A stretch of 64,000 nucleotides of DNA, taken from NCBI GenBank assembly GCA_012932865.1, contig SAXG01000002.1, positions 2,480,001 through 2,544,000 on the forward strand. Reading direction: 5' to 3'. Position 1 is the first letter of the stretch. Each line of letters opens with the position of its first letter. Positions 1-11,022 of the stretch are shown here, in pieces. A program made the translations under genes and the position numbers. The DNA is from Amylostereum areolatum. Taxonomy: Eukaryota; Basidiomycota; Agaricomycetes; Russulales; Stereaceae. The notes beneath the pieces were generated by a model. It worked only from the letters and a program-made list of their open reading frames with translations. It ran no database searches and was not told where the DNA came from.

Positions 1-1
1 G

Positions 2-151
2 GCATATGGACGGGACCCCAAGAAGGCCATCTTCCTCGCACGCGTGGAGCAGCTTGAGGAGGGCCTGCGGTTCATTCGTCTCCTCAACACGAAGGGCAAG
101 GATACTGGCGCGACACTTCTTGTCAAAGTCTCCTTCATCTCCGTCGAGTGA
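2..151 (+). CDS. C-terminal end of an unrecognised protein (partial)
   Basis: An open frame enters from the left edge and ends at a TGA at 149-151, giving 49 residues. The visible part includes RDPKKAIFLARVEQLEEG and ends LLVKVSFISVE. It is probably the last exon of a plus-strand gene whose body lies outside the window. I do not recognise the family. The following 200 bases up to the NSE3 stop are AT-richer and look like two converging 3' untranslated regions. Confidence 0.5.
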   Translation, partial: AYGRDPKKAIFLARVEQLEEGLRFIRLLNTKGKDTGATLLVKVSFISVE

Positions 152-355
152 TCATGGCTACCCATGGTCAATGACTGGACGATGGAGACGCGCGTCGAGA
201 CCATAAAATAAGACAGAGCACCGGAATCTAAGGGTACGATATGTAACACACAGGACAGGAAAGAGAATACAGTGTACACGCTACCTCACCCACGTATTGT
301 GCCAACGAATGTATAGCTACTACAAAAAATTGATCCTCGCAAGTGTATGGAGGGC

Positions 356-1824
356 TCACACAACGTCGGCGAGGTCACCTCCCGACGCCCGCTCAATACC
401 GCGCATCATCATATCAAGTCGTTTCTGGGCATCCTCGTCGCGCTGGCGCTGACGCTGCTTGCGCGCGCGCGGCTCCTCATCCTCATCACTGCTCTCTTCT
501 ACCTCTCCCCGTCGCTCGGCCATAAACTCAGCAACAAAGCGCGCTATGGCCTTCTCGCCTACTTCGGCGCCCGCACGAGGGCCCCAGCGCCACTCGAACG
601 TCGCGCCTTCGCCGTCATCCTGCGCCTGAGTACCACGTCCACGTTTTCCGGATGCGCCGCCGCCGAGACGGGTACGGTCCAGGAAACCTTGGCGCACGAG
701 CTGACTGAGGTAAGCCTCGATGGGGACGGTACGATGGGTACTCTGGGCAGAAAGTTCCAACACGGCAGACTCTCGGAGGTTCAGGCGACGAAGGAGTGTG
801 TGTAGATCCACTGTGGGAGTATTAGAGAAGACGAGAGAAAGGCGGAGCCGAACGTACTATCGCTAACGACCTTGCCATTGACGAGAATGAGCGCAAGCAC
901 GACGTAGAGAATGCCGAGCGCCGCCAGCTGGTCAGAGCCGTTCCATGAGAGCAAGCTTCCATACTGGCGGGTGCCGGCCTCGTCTTCGTCGATGTCTTCC
1001 GGGGCGTCGGCCATTTCCGCTTCTAAGATATTGGCATCGCTGTGCGACGCATGCTCAATGAGACCCGCATCCAAGATTGAGCGCAGGATGTAAGACTTGG
1101 ATCCCTGCGCAGCGGCTGTAAGCTGAATGTCAGTATTCGTTCTCCTTAAATTCCACGCGAGATATTGGAACCTGTATAAAGTAGGGCACAAAAACAACTT
1201 ACCTTTCTTCTTGCCCCCCGCGACTTCGGTCTGGTCGTTCGCGTCGCCATTTGCCTGCGACTGTGAGGCCTTCTTGCGTTTATCTTTATCCGCGTCTTTC
1301 CCTGTCGCGGTCCCGTGTGCCGCGGAACGCGTTTGAAGCTCGACGAGCTCCATACCAAAAGTGGCACGGAGGATCTGTTGCGCGCCATCGAACACGGGTT
1401 TGAACGCGGAGCGCTGGGATCCCAAGACTTCCGACGCAGAGGGATTAGCGAGAGTATATACCTTCACGGGTGTAACGCGCACCTCTCTTCGAGATTTCCT
1501 CGCGTCGCAAAGGCAATCGTTTCTGCTCGTTAAACAAAGCAAGTCGAACTAGTCCGGCGATTTTTTTGTTGAGATCCTGAGCGAAAGGATCAGCAACACT
1601 GTCTGGTCGAACGAAGATTGATTGCTCACGCTCCCCCTGTCGTCATCGACACCTTCCTCTCCGTCTTCCTCGTCGCCAAGTTCCTCGTCTTCGTCCTCAT
1701 CCTCGTCATCGGCGCGTCGCCCACGCCGCTGGGTCTGGTTCCGCCCTCCTCGTTGAGTTTGAGTGGGTTCAGGTTGAGACTGAGACGCATGTCTCTGCGA
1801 TCGAGAAGGACCTGCGCGCGCCAT
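356..1824 (-). CDS. NSE3: Nse3/MAGE-family subunit of the SMC5-SMC6 complex
   Basis: Five exons join in frame to 409 codons: 1824-1653, 1602-1483, 1427-1203, 1115-858 and 810-356. All introns are GT-AG, 47-87 bp. The N-terminus is a Gln/Arg-rich then acidic low-complexity stretch. A MAGE homology domain follows, with the winged-helix signature LALFNEQKRLPLRREEISKR from exon 2, then SYILRSILDAGLIEH, LLSWNGSDQLAALGILYVVL and, near the end, a WGPRAGAEVGEKAIARFVAE block typical of MAGE/Nse3. In other eukaryotes Nse3 binds Nse1 and the Nse4 kleisin and loads SMC5-6 on DNA for repair; that role is inferred from the family. The first exon boundary is chosen because it gives the conserved helix without a stop. 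Converges with the gene at the left edge. Confidence 0.9.
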
Positions 1825-2032
1825 GGCTTAGCAAAACTAGGACTGGCAAGACGTTGCGTAGCTGGGAGTAAAGCGCGTCGCGTTGCACAGAGTATTGAGC
1901 GCTATTTTACGGTCACGTGACAATTTTCTGACTTCTATTGATTTGCGATGCTACTTCAAACTAAACTACATCTTTAACCATCGATACTCCAAACTGTCCT
2001 TCGTATGCACTCAGACAGTCCAAGATGTTGCG

Positions 2033-3567
2033 CTACGCCCATCGTTGCACAATAACACTGTTGGTCAGACCTGCACCTTCGATTGTGGCACCCATATCCT
2101 CCAGGGTGCGGTTAGGGAAGGTAGTTCCAATGGTGTAAGGACGAGAGTTATTCTCAGGGCGAGATCTAAGAGCCATTTAGTTAGTATCCCTGCATGGGCA
2201 AGTAAAAAGGTACTGACGCATTGATGAAATTTCTCAGGTCTTGTACGGTGTGTGTCAGGTTCATGCGTGCGACCATCCTGCAATCGACCATTAAACAAAG
2301 GTTCGGTGCAAACGACAAGCTGCATACCTAGTGCCATCTGCAAGGCGAATCTGAACACTCGTTGTAGGCTTCGACTGATCAACCTCAAAGCGAGTGTTCA
2401 CACTCTCAGGGTCGCGGTGTGGCGCAGGAGATATCGGCGGGTTCGAGCTTGCAAATGCGCCAGGTATACTTCCTCCCGTGGCAGAGACATCCGGGACAGG
2501 AGAACCAAGACGGTGGCCGGCCCCTGTGAAAACGGCGGAAGAGCCTGCTCGAGTAGAGGGAATATAATCCTCGTGCAAACGTTTGGCAACGATCATCTGG
2601 ACGCGTTGATTATTCTGAACATTAAGGATCGCTGGGGGAGCAAGGCTGTTCTGAAGTGAGTAGGGCATTCGAAAGATTGCGATTGAGCAACACGCACCCA
2701 GCATTGATATCGTGCAATATTTGTTGGTGGGCAGGATCATCGTAGCTCATAAGCTCACCGTCCTCTACACTGAATCCGTTACGCCAAAGGTTCAAATGAC
2801 GGGTGACCTCAGGTATTTCTTAAGAATGACGATGTGAGGAACATGTATAAAATGGTGGTGATTCGGCACTGACCATCTCCTTGTATTGCGTTAGGGTCTG
2901 GAATAAACGTGCTTTCCATGTCATCGGATCCGAGGGTGTGGCCACTACCAGAGAAATACGTCGAGCCGGCGGTGCCGGGTACTTCCTCGTTGGCCACGCC
3001 ACCTCTGAGCATTGTACAGTCAGATCCCTCGCCCTTGATGACGTAGGAAGTACTCACTCTTTAGCGCGACGCAGCATCTGCTCGATGAGATTACCCGCGG
3101 GCCCTCTTGCGGGTCCTCCGCGCCTAGGACTATCAGGATTCTGCACGGAGAGGCCGCTACGAAGGATAAGAACGAAGAACAGGCTCAAGGATGCGACGAT
3201 CAAGCCTACCTTCTCTCGCCACCGGCAAACCAAGTTTCTCTTTGATCTTCGGGTTTATCTTCGTCATCTGAACTATCGTCGGAACTGGCGTGACTATGGC
3301 CATGTCCTCCGCCACCCGAAGCTACAAGGTCTCTGAAGGTAGCAATTCGAGCGCCAGAACCTGAACGGCTGGAGGTGACGATTAATGTGGATATGATACC
3401 TGTACAGGGTGCGCGAACCTCGAGGATGGGGCACCACTGTTACTTCCCAATCCACCGATGCGCCCGATGCGGGGTGCGGCGGCAGGACGAGCCCAAGCTT
3501 CTGGGAGTGCATTATCAGCATCGCCTCCACCCACAGTGCGTCCTCCCGTAGAGTTGTTGTCGGACAT
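2033..3567 (-). CDS. SHP1: Shp1/p47-type Cdc48 adaptor with SEP and UBX domains
   Basis: Eight exons join in frame to 389 codons: 3567-3419, 3368-3210, 3156-3058, 3004-2874, 2818-2698, 2645-2328, 2277-2218, 2165-2033. The order matches p47/Shp1: a Gly-rich start with [10 protein letters not shown], a central [10 protein letters not shown] plus acidic run, a SEP domain ([20 protein letters not shown], then [15 protein letters not shown]), and a C-terminal UBX domain starting [10 protein letters not shown] and ending [12 protein letters not shown]. No N-terminal UBA domain is visible in this model. Family members bind the AAA ATPase Cdc48/p97 through the UBX fold and act in membrane fusion and ubiquitin-dependent degradation. 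The start at 3567 is preferred to an in-frame ATG at 3657 because the conserved text begins there. Confidence 0.93.
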
Positions 3568-3805
3568 GCTCTTTGATCTGATGTTTAGTTGGGAGACGAA
3601 CTGTTTGAACGTGAAAGCAAAATGAGGATGGTGGCTTGGAGGAGGTCTTACGGACACCGCCGCGCGGCCTCCATGACGGGCGCTTCAGGGCGCTTCGCGT
3701 GGGAACAGCGTTCTTTCACCCAACTTAGGTTCAAAGTTTCAAACACGTAAAACGAACTTCTGCCTCTGGGGGGTTCACACAAATGTGAAAGAACAGGCCG
3801 CTCCA

Positions 3806-3854
3806 CTTGAAGCTTGAAGCTTGAAGCTTGAAGCTTGAAGATTGAAGCCTGAAG
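3806..3854. repeat. Seven-copy 7-bp tandem repeat (CTTGAAG)
   Basis: Five exact CTTGAAG units run 3806-3840, followed by ATTGAAG and CCTGAAG, so seven units of seven bases. It lies between the SHP1 start and the MFS gene, about 205 bp before the ATG at 4061. Overlapping HindIII-type palindromes (AAGCTT) result from the unit. The GAAGC/CTTCA core also appears in a hairpin near 54.2 kb. Confidence 0.85.
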
Positions 3855-4060
3855 TTGCTACGTACGCGTTCGGTCGAGATTGGAGCGTTCACTCGGCCAC
3901 CCGTGAAGTTGTACTCATATCCGATTTTTGCATCCGAAAGCCGCCGTTATCGCGCTGGATCCAACGCCGGCGGCCAACTATCCCCTTTCTCTTCTCTGCT
4001 ACGCTGCAAGACAGCGACCACTATTTACCTGAAAGTTGACTGATTGATCCTATTAGTGAC

Positions 4061-5922
4061 ATGTCGGTGGACGTCAAGAGCGAGCAATCTCAATTTCAAA
4101 TGGGCCCCCGCCCGATTGACGGCGAGGCTTTCGAGCTGGTGCCTGTCGATGGCACGGCGGTCCCCAGTCACAGCCAGACTTCGACTGCTCCTGGGAGCAC
4201 CTACAACCTCAACCCCTTGCTAGAGGCCGACGTTGTCGTGCTCCCTCCCGTGGACGAGGGCATTCAAGCGTGGACTTTCGTGTTCTGTTCGTTTATCCTC
4301 GAGTGCCTAGTCTGGGGTTTCCCTTTCAGGTGCGCATTCCAACGATACTTGCGACGCTGACCGCTGAGTTACAGTGATTCTGTAGTTATGGTGTCTTCCA
4401 AGAGTGGTACCTCTCCCACCCTCCATTCGAAGATGCGTCGGAAGCCTCCATCAATGCCATCGGGACTGTGACGTTGGCCATTCAGTACATCGAAGGGATC
4501 GGTGTCATGCTCGTCACTCAGCGCTTCCCGCATTGGACTAAAACGATGATGGTGGCTAGTTTGGTCGTATGCGTCGGCGCTTTGGTGGTTTCCAGCTTCG
4601 CAACAAAAGTATGGCACCTCATTGCGTTGCAGGGAGTGGTGTATGGAGTCGCCGGGGGTGCTCTATATATGCCGGTCGTGGTTTGGGTGCGTAGTTTGAC
4701 CAAGTATCGAAGCGATATCTAACTCTTCCTCCTGCAGTTGTCGGAGTGGTTTGTCACGGTGATTGGTATCGGTTTCTGAGGGATCGATAAAATGCTGAGT
4801 ATGGTACAGAAAAGATCCTTCGCCGGATCGTTCATCTTCGGGGGGTCAGGTCTCGGTGGTGCAGGCTTCCCTGTACTTGCAAACTTTTTACTCCAACGCG
4901 TCGGATTCCGCTGGACGATTCGTGCCATGGCCCTCATAGTTTGCGTGTTCGGCGGCGCAGCGCTTTTCGGTGTCAAGCCTCGTCTTCCCGTCGCAAGGAA
5001 TACTACCCCGCCCCCGCTCAGTTTCAAGTTCCTGACTTCGCCGATCTTCATCTGTGTGGTTGGTCTTATTGATGACTCAATCTCCCCCGTTGTTCTTACA
5101 GCCTGGTGTAGGCAGTCACAGTCTTTGTCCAGGCACTCGCTTTCTTCCCGGTCTCCCTGTACATCCCATCGTATGCTGCATCTTTGGGATATTCGCGCTT
5201 GAACGGAACTCTCGCTCTCGCCACTTTCAATCTTGCTACCGTTGTTGGTGCGTTGTGTGCTTTCATGTATCTCTTCAATTGTACTAAACAGCGAGGATTA
5301 GGTCAAATCCTGTTCGGTTACTATTGTGACGTTGGACCTTACACGGCCGTCATGGTCTTGTCGGGCACGATAGCAGCCGTACTCGCTTACGCCCTCTGGG
5401 GTTTTGCCCATACCCTAGCCCTGGTATATGTCTTCGCCGTACTCTTCGGAGGCATCGTAAGTGTCCACTCCGTCATAGACGGTATGAAGAATGAACAATT
5501 GTATTGGCAGAGTGGTGGATTCAGTTCCATATGGCCCCCGGCTGCAGCGGAGGTGTATGGTATGTGTACATTGTATTTCGATGGCAAGTTCGCTGCTGAC
5601 ACGTCCCTATAGGAGCACAGCCATTTTCCCCCTTCCTATTCTTTGCCATTGCAAAAGGTTTGGCAGCCATCTCAGGACCGTTCATAGCAGCGTCCTTGCA
5701 CCCCGTCCGTATCGAGAATATCACGTCGTCTCCACTCGGCCCCGGGAGCAACGGATGGGCCGGCTATGGATTCACTGGTGCGTCTTCCTGCCAGTTCTAC
5801 ACGACGCCTATGCTGATTATCGCAAAGCCATCACGATCTTCGTGGGAAGCATGATGTTGGCGACGACGGGGCTGTCCGTCCTGTCGGCGGTAGTAAGGAC
5901 GCGATACAAGGAGAAGGTTTGA
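4061..5922 (+). CDS. MFS permease, monocarboxylate-transporter (MCT/SLC16)-like
   Basis: Nine exons close in frame to 474 codons: 4061-4329, 4386-4686, 4738-4752, 4810-5053, 5116-5247, 5302-5456, 5511-5559, 5613-5777, 5828-5922. A hydrophilic N-terminus precedes about twelve hydrophobic segments. MCT-like landmarks are DEGIQAWTFVFCSFILECLV in helix 1, WGFPFSYGVFQEWYLSHPPF, a LSEWF stretch and GSFIFGGSGLGGAGFPVL. Fungal members of this fold carry monocarboxylates, riboflavin or other small solutes across the plasma membrane; the substrate here cannot be told. One exon is only 15 bp, fixed by conserved LSEWF and frame. The exon 4/5 donor (5054) is the least certain junction, since another phase-1 donor exists just downstream. 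Confidence 0.82.
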
Positions 5923-7137
5923 AGGCTCGCGGTTCAGAGTTGGTGTATCTCCGGTGTGGCATGGGCATCGGTGGCTTTGCTCACAGCTATACTTACATCT
6001 ATTGTCCTTATAATACCCATTTCACAACTTCATGCAGCTCATCCTATGACATAGCCGTCGCCCCGGACTTGTACAGGCTTGTACGTATGGCAAGACCGAC
6101 ATCTCGGCGCTGACGCCCAGCATCCGTCTCACCCTACTCCAGGACTCCACACAACATGGCGTCGTTGCTACGACGGTCGAGCAAAACGAATTTCCAATCC
6201 CGTTACCCCCTTTCATGTTCTCCAGCAGTAGACGATCTGCAATATATCTGTATGTTGTTGTTGGTAGGCGGCGTCTATGGCACCAGGGGCTCTACAACGA
6301 CCTGAAAGCACCCCCACAACCCCTCACCTATCGCACCATCTCCCTTGTCTTGATCGCCGATACTTTAGGGAATCCGGCTACGACGGGTTGAACGGCCAGT
6401 CATCAGCGGCCTTTACTCCACTGCTCAATTATGCGGCGCCACAACTCTAAAAACATACTGTAAGACGAACAGTCTCTGACACTAAGTACTCCTCTGAATT
6501 GCTGGTCAAATAGGATTTTATTCGTGGAACCTCGGTGTACGGAACGGGTATGTGGTCCTGGCTTCGAAGATGCATGATATAGCCAGTTTGAGAACAAGGG
6601 GAGTACTGGTTTGTCAACACGTGTGGCGATGAGCACATGGATGATGGGGAGGGGTACGGCTACTTGCTGCAGCGAACGCAGGCCTACCGAACGTTACGAC
6701 TTCCCGATGCATCCCCTCGTATAGCTTGTGACACTTAATATAGGAGGTAACAAATTCGGCGGAAGAAAGAGGATGTTTCGACTATCGTGCTCAAACAGTA
6801 CACGTAGGAGACACAAGTCCATCCCTTCTGACGTTACTTCATCAAACTTCTCAGTGGTCTGGCGGGTTCTCGGTTCACGTCCGTGTCGACACCGAATACT
6901 CGGACCAGCCGCACCGTACTCACACATTATGGGCGCACAGTCGGTGATCCAGGGATGCGTTTCAGGCTCTCTGAGATTCCTTCGCGCGAAGCACTCCATT
7001 TCCTTCCCATATCATATATCCCTGTCCTCTTCGCCCCTCCACCCCCATACGTCGTCCGTCATCCCACCCCCCTCTTCAGGACGTTCACTCCTTTCATCTC
7101 ATATTTACTCCTTTCATACTCTCCGGGATTTCTCCCC
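5923..7137. other. Intergenic region, 1.2 kb, with one unexplained open frame
   Basis: No confident gene. On the plus strand the frame is open from 6050 to the TGA at 6389-6391, about 113 codons without an early ATG, containing TYGKTDISALTPSIRLTLLQ and VVATTVEQNEFPIPLPPF. It could be an exon relic or chance. The last 200 bases before 7138 are C/T-rich, as expected for the leader of the following secreted-type protein. Confidence 0.4.
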
Positions 7138-8566
7138 ATGGCTTTTGCGATTTCGCTACTGGGCCACATCCTTCTATACCTCGCTTTGGGGCTCGGGGGT
7201 TCCGTTGCGAAGGCAGCCAATTTAACGGTGCCGAATTGTAACCCTCAATACAATTATGGCTGGGTAAGCATACTTTCGCAAAGGAGTCGGTTCTAACAAT
7301 GTTAACGAGCCCCGGTATTCCGAAAATAACAGTCATATAACAGCCTCGGGCAGAGCCCTTGTTATGTCGCCGCTGCCATTCGGGCACCTTGTCATGGAGG
7401 TTGTATGTGTTTCCGCTCTTCAGGTTTTCTATGTCTGTATAACATTGGGGGAGTAGCGTTTGCCATACCACCTAAGATTGGCGGCCAGTCTTACGACGGA
7501 CCATCCGGAGGTGACTTCGAGGATTTCTGCTCGTGTAGCGTTGTTGCAAACACGCTGATGAGTGCTTGTGCAATGTGTCAAGGAGGAAGAATCACGCCGT
7601 GAGTGCTCTTTCCCCTCTCTGTACGGTACTCTTGATGATTTAATTCATTTTTTCGTAGATGGGGCTCGTGGACTCAATACTGTGAGGATCCCGTGCCAGG
7701 GTGAGTCTCCTCATTTCTTGTCGTTCCATTTTTGCCAAGCATGCACTTTTTCGTCTAGATATTTGGAGAATCTGGTTCCCAAAGACACGAAGATTCCTCA
7801 CTGGGCGTTTCAAACCCATATAATTGTACGTCTGCTGAGCTTCGTGTCGAGTGTCTGATGACTGAATGTTCTCTTAGGACACAGGAATTTGGGATCCACA
7901 GGAGGCTCAGCAGGCGGGAGGTAAGCCCTTCTGTAGTACTATCAACTTGTTGGCCAATGCTCTATCCATAGACATGCCTGAGACTCCGGCCGACACTCAA
8001 AATACCACCAGCACCACGTCGGGCGCTCCGCCGTCGACAACCTGTTCGTGTTCAGTTTACTACGCCCGCATTGTCTTGTGCTGGCGGCTGCTGATGTGAT
8101 ATTTTCTATCTATTCATACAGCATCTGGATCTACCCTTGCTCCGACGCCCACCCAAGCCGACTCTGGCAGTAGCGGCAATAGCACTAGAGCCGGACTGCC
8201 CATTTCCGCCATCGTAGGAGCATCCGTGGGTGGGGCATTGGGACTTTCTCTGATTGCAGCTGGGGCAATATTCTGGCTTCGTCGACACCGTCGAAATCTA
8301 GCAAGACCGCGCGCTGATATTGTCTCTTACATGGAACAATCTGCGACTGAGTCCGCGGTCGTCACGCCTTTCATGTCCATGTATTCCGAGTCGGTGCCTA
8401 CGAAGTACTACGTGAGTAGCTTCGTATCGTCCTCAGAATTTGGAGACACTCATTGTATGCAATGCAGGATCCTTCGGACCCCAGCACTTTCCCTGTTGCA
8501 CCGAGTGCATCGGGGAGCAATTCGGATCCTGTACACTCCGAATACAATGGGCTCCCCGAGCTTTGA
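7138..8566 (+). CDS. Single-pass membrane protein with Cys-rich ectodomain, copy 1 (mushroom family)
   Basis: Nine exons join exactly to 315 codons: 7138-7263, 7333-7399, 7457-7598, 7659-7700, 7759-7825, 7878-7920, 7972-8043, 8122-8411, 8468-8566. A signal peptide (about residues 1-26) leads into a Cys-rich ectodomain with NSLGQSPCYVAAAIRAPC, CSCSVVANTLMSACAMCQGG and WGSWTQYCEDPVPG. A Ser/Thr-rich linker follows, then one membrane helix (ISAIVGASVGGALGLSLIAA) and a basic RRHRR stop-transfer. The cytoplasmic tail has YMEQ and ends in a last exon beginning DPSDPSTFP. I know this architecture from many Agaricomycete genomes, where it is a large unnamed family; its function is unknown. A paralog lies at 31956-33342 with the same exon order and a last exon of identical length. 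Confidence 0.85.
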
Positions 8567-8837
8567 CGATTTCCCAAGGACTACCAAGATGTAATTTCAC
8601 CGTCTGATCCGTCCAGGTCTCCGGGAGATCGACTTCCCTTCGCTTGTTCGTCATTCCCTTCGAATCGCATGTATCTTTGCAGGATGTCGATCTTGTACAT
8701 ATTTTTTCCACCGCGTTTGCTTATCATCGGGGGCATGGTCTGTCCGGGTCCTTCGTAATATCGATGTTCATACATTCATGTCGATGGTACAACAGTCGTA
8801 CATCCAGATATACCCTCTTCAAGCCAGGCGCGAAGTT

Positions 8838-9861
8838 TCAGATCGAAGCAGGCGTGCAGCCCGAGACGCTTGTCAACTGAGACGGACAGTTGACCTGGTG
8901 GTAGGTGATAGGCCTGTGCATATATTAGTATAGTATCGAGGGAGTGCCTGCAGAGTGCCACACTAACCATTCGTTCACGTCTCCACCGGCCCTGCATTGT
9001 TGATGATATACAGTGATAAGTCGAGGCACCGAAGCAGAAAGAACGTGTACGCACCACTCCCAACGCCAGTGGCATCCGGCTTGGAGGTTAGACGGGAGCT
9101 CCGAGCATTCAGAGTCGGAGGACACTCCTCCGTACTGTCTTCCCCAGCCTCCCGAAGGTGCATTGTACTGGGCCGCACACCCGTTGTAGTCTGCGCATAT
9201 ATTGAGTCGTAACACTCGGTAAGGAATGGGCTGTCCAGCACTAACCACCAACACCACCACCCGGTGTCTAGGGAAGGAAATACGTCGACGCGTGGAGGAA
9301 TTAAGACATGGACATTGGAAACACAACTTACGTAGATGTCAAAGTCGGTGTCTGTGATACCACCTGCATTGATAGCTTGGACGACCATCGACTTACCCTT
9401 ACCCGCGTCTGCCGTCCACGTAAGCTCGTAACACAAGCAGCCTACAGCCATCATCAGCATTTCAATCAAGGAGCGAGTGATTGCGAGCCCACAGGTAGCG
9501 GTAGCGGTGTTGCCGTGACCAGCGAAGCCGTAAGAAAACGTGCTATTGACGATGGTGGGTTGGTAGGTGGAACACGAGAAGGCGAGGTTAGTCGCGCCAT
9601 TGGCAAAGCATGCGTTAGTCGCGCCAGAGGAGGCGGCACCGTTCGCAGCGTTGCAAGAGCGCACAGGGCCACGCGCCCCAGGACTCAGGTTAGAGGCGTA
9701 GCCACAAGCAGGCTCACAGCTGTGGGAACTGTGAGGTGGCGTGGCGAGTTTGTGGCAGGTAATGCATACCAATCCCATGTCGTGGTCGTAGTTCCGGATG
9801 TCTGTGCAGACGCGAAGGAAAGAGAGAGGAGCGCAGTCGCGATTGCGCCGAGAACCAACAT
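8838..9861 (-). CDS. Secreted GH45 endoglucanase (cellulase)
   Basis: Seven exons close in frame to 228 codons: 9861-9770, 9719-9493, 9441-9332, 9267-9246, 9190-9055, 8991-8968, 8913-8838. A signal peptide ends near SFASA. The mature protein starts TTTTTWDCCEPACGYA, matching the GH45 hallmark WDCCKPSC, whose Asp is the catalytic base. Further GH45 signatures are TCCLCYELTWTAD, MVVQAINAGG, TDFDIYTPGGGVGDYNGC (second catalytic Asp in FDI), WGRQYGGVSS and LQAGCHWRWEW, ending in VNCPSQLTSVSGC. There is no carbohydrate-binding module. The enzyme family hydrolyses internal beta-1,4 bonds of cellulose. An uninterrupted 333-codon frame spans most of the gene but reads through introns and loses the motifs. 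A TATA-like TATTTAA lies about 60 bp upstream. Confidence 0.92.
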
Positions 9862-10451
9862 TGTTTCTTGAGGGATTTTTCGTGTTGAAGTCTGGGTAAC
9901 AGTGATGCGCGGTGCCCCTCCTTAAATACGGAGAAGATGGGGGAAGTTCGGCTCTCCGCGGTAGCAGTTTTACCAAACTCCCCGAAGTGCGGGCGCATGA
10001 AGAACAGTGCTTCTGACGACGAGTGACAGCTGGGATGGCGTTGAGTACAGCACGGAGAAATCAACGGTATCCGTGCACCATGTGAGTACACGCTGGTCCC
10101 CCATCATATTTCAGAACCTTGGCCACAGGACGTGCATCGCAGTCTAGTATGCGTGAAGAGGAATATTAATGGTACCGTGGTCGGCCGAGAAGTTGAGGTC
10201 AGAAGGCAAGAAATCGGCATTTAAGTTGAACGAGGGCTAGGAAGATATATTTTGGAAGAATCACGGAGGAAGAATTTTCTGAGTCCCGAGGGTAAAGACG
10301 AAGTGCAGGCGAAGTGGTGGCATAGTGAACACGAGGGTTTCAGCGAAGTGGTGCAAACCTCGAGAAGAAGAGTTCACTTGAGCGGGAGCCCGGTCCGGGA
10401 AGTCCCTCGCCATTTTCGCGTGTCGGGAGTTGTGCTCGACCACGTCCCACA
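9862..10451. other. Divergent intergenic region between GH45 and mL41
   Basis: About 590 bp separates the start codons of the minus-strand GH45 gene and the plus-strand mL41 gene, so it must hold both promoters. Apart from the TATA-like element near GH45, I see no gene and no strong repeat. Confidence 0.5.
9922..9928 (-). promoter_or_regulatory. TATA-like element of the GH45 gene
   Basis: On the minus strand this reads TATTTAA, about 60 bp upstream of the GH45 start codon at 9861. Position and sequence fit a core promoter of a strongly regulated secreted enzyme. Inferred from position only. Confidence 0.4.
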
Positions 10452-11022
10452 ATGTTCCCGACCCTTGCCCGCTTCTCCAAAGCCTCGCGACGCGCCCTTA
10501 CACCCAAACGCGGTAACAAGGACTTTTATAAAGGTCACTCAGCTTGCATCTCTCCCCAACATTCGCTGACTATAGCTCCGCCGCTTCAGGGACGCGCCAG
10601 GCATTCCTTCCCGGTGGGCACCGCACGGGTGCACCGGGTAAGCATGTCGTAGGTGGTCCTGCGAAGTATCGCCTGTTGGATGAGAAGGTCCGATACTTTG
10701 TTGCACCGCCTGTGGAGGAGATCAACGCGTCGCCGGTGCGTTGTGTTACATCATCCACCCCCGCCGTCTCTGACCTGTTTGCCTTGTTTTATCGTCGTAT
10801 CATCGGCCATTCGCCACCTTCAAACATCTACTTCCATTTTTGTGGACCGTCTTTCTTCTCTAGCTCAAAGCATACGTTGACCGCCAAGTACGCCTCACCA
10901 CCGCGCAGAAACGCGAAATATTCGGCAAACTGCCGCGCGGAGGACTCGATGGCAAGACTTACTTCGAACGGGCACCACGCGCGGAACCCTCATCTGAGGA
11001 GGGGGTCATCGTTGCGTCATGA
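10452..11022 (+). CDS. MRPL27: Mitochondrial large-subunit ribosomal protein mL41 (yeast MRPL27 type)
   Basis: Three exons, 10452-10533, 10590-10735 and 10864-11022, join to 128 codons. The N-terminus MFPTLARFSKASRRALTPKR is basic, with serines and no acidic residues, like a mitochondrial presequence. It runs into the mL41 core RGNKDFYKGTRQAFLPGG, then HRTGAPGKHVVGGPAKYRLL and KVRYFVAPPVEEI. The family is a structural component of the mitochondrial ribosome large subunit. Intron 2 is longer than usual here (128 bp) and C/T-rich before its acceptor. Confidence 0.9.

Noticed and set aside
347..805. 152-codon plus-strand ORF
   Set aside because: Antisense to the last NSE3 exon, which carries the clear MAGE signature.
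8975..9976. 333-codon minus-strand ORF over the GH45 gene
   Set aside because: It reads through GH45 introns; splicing restores all family motifs, whereas the long frame loses them.
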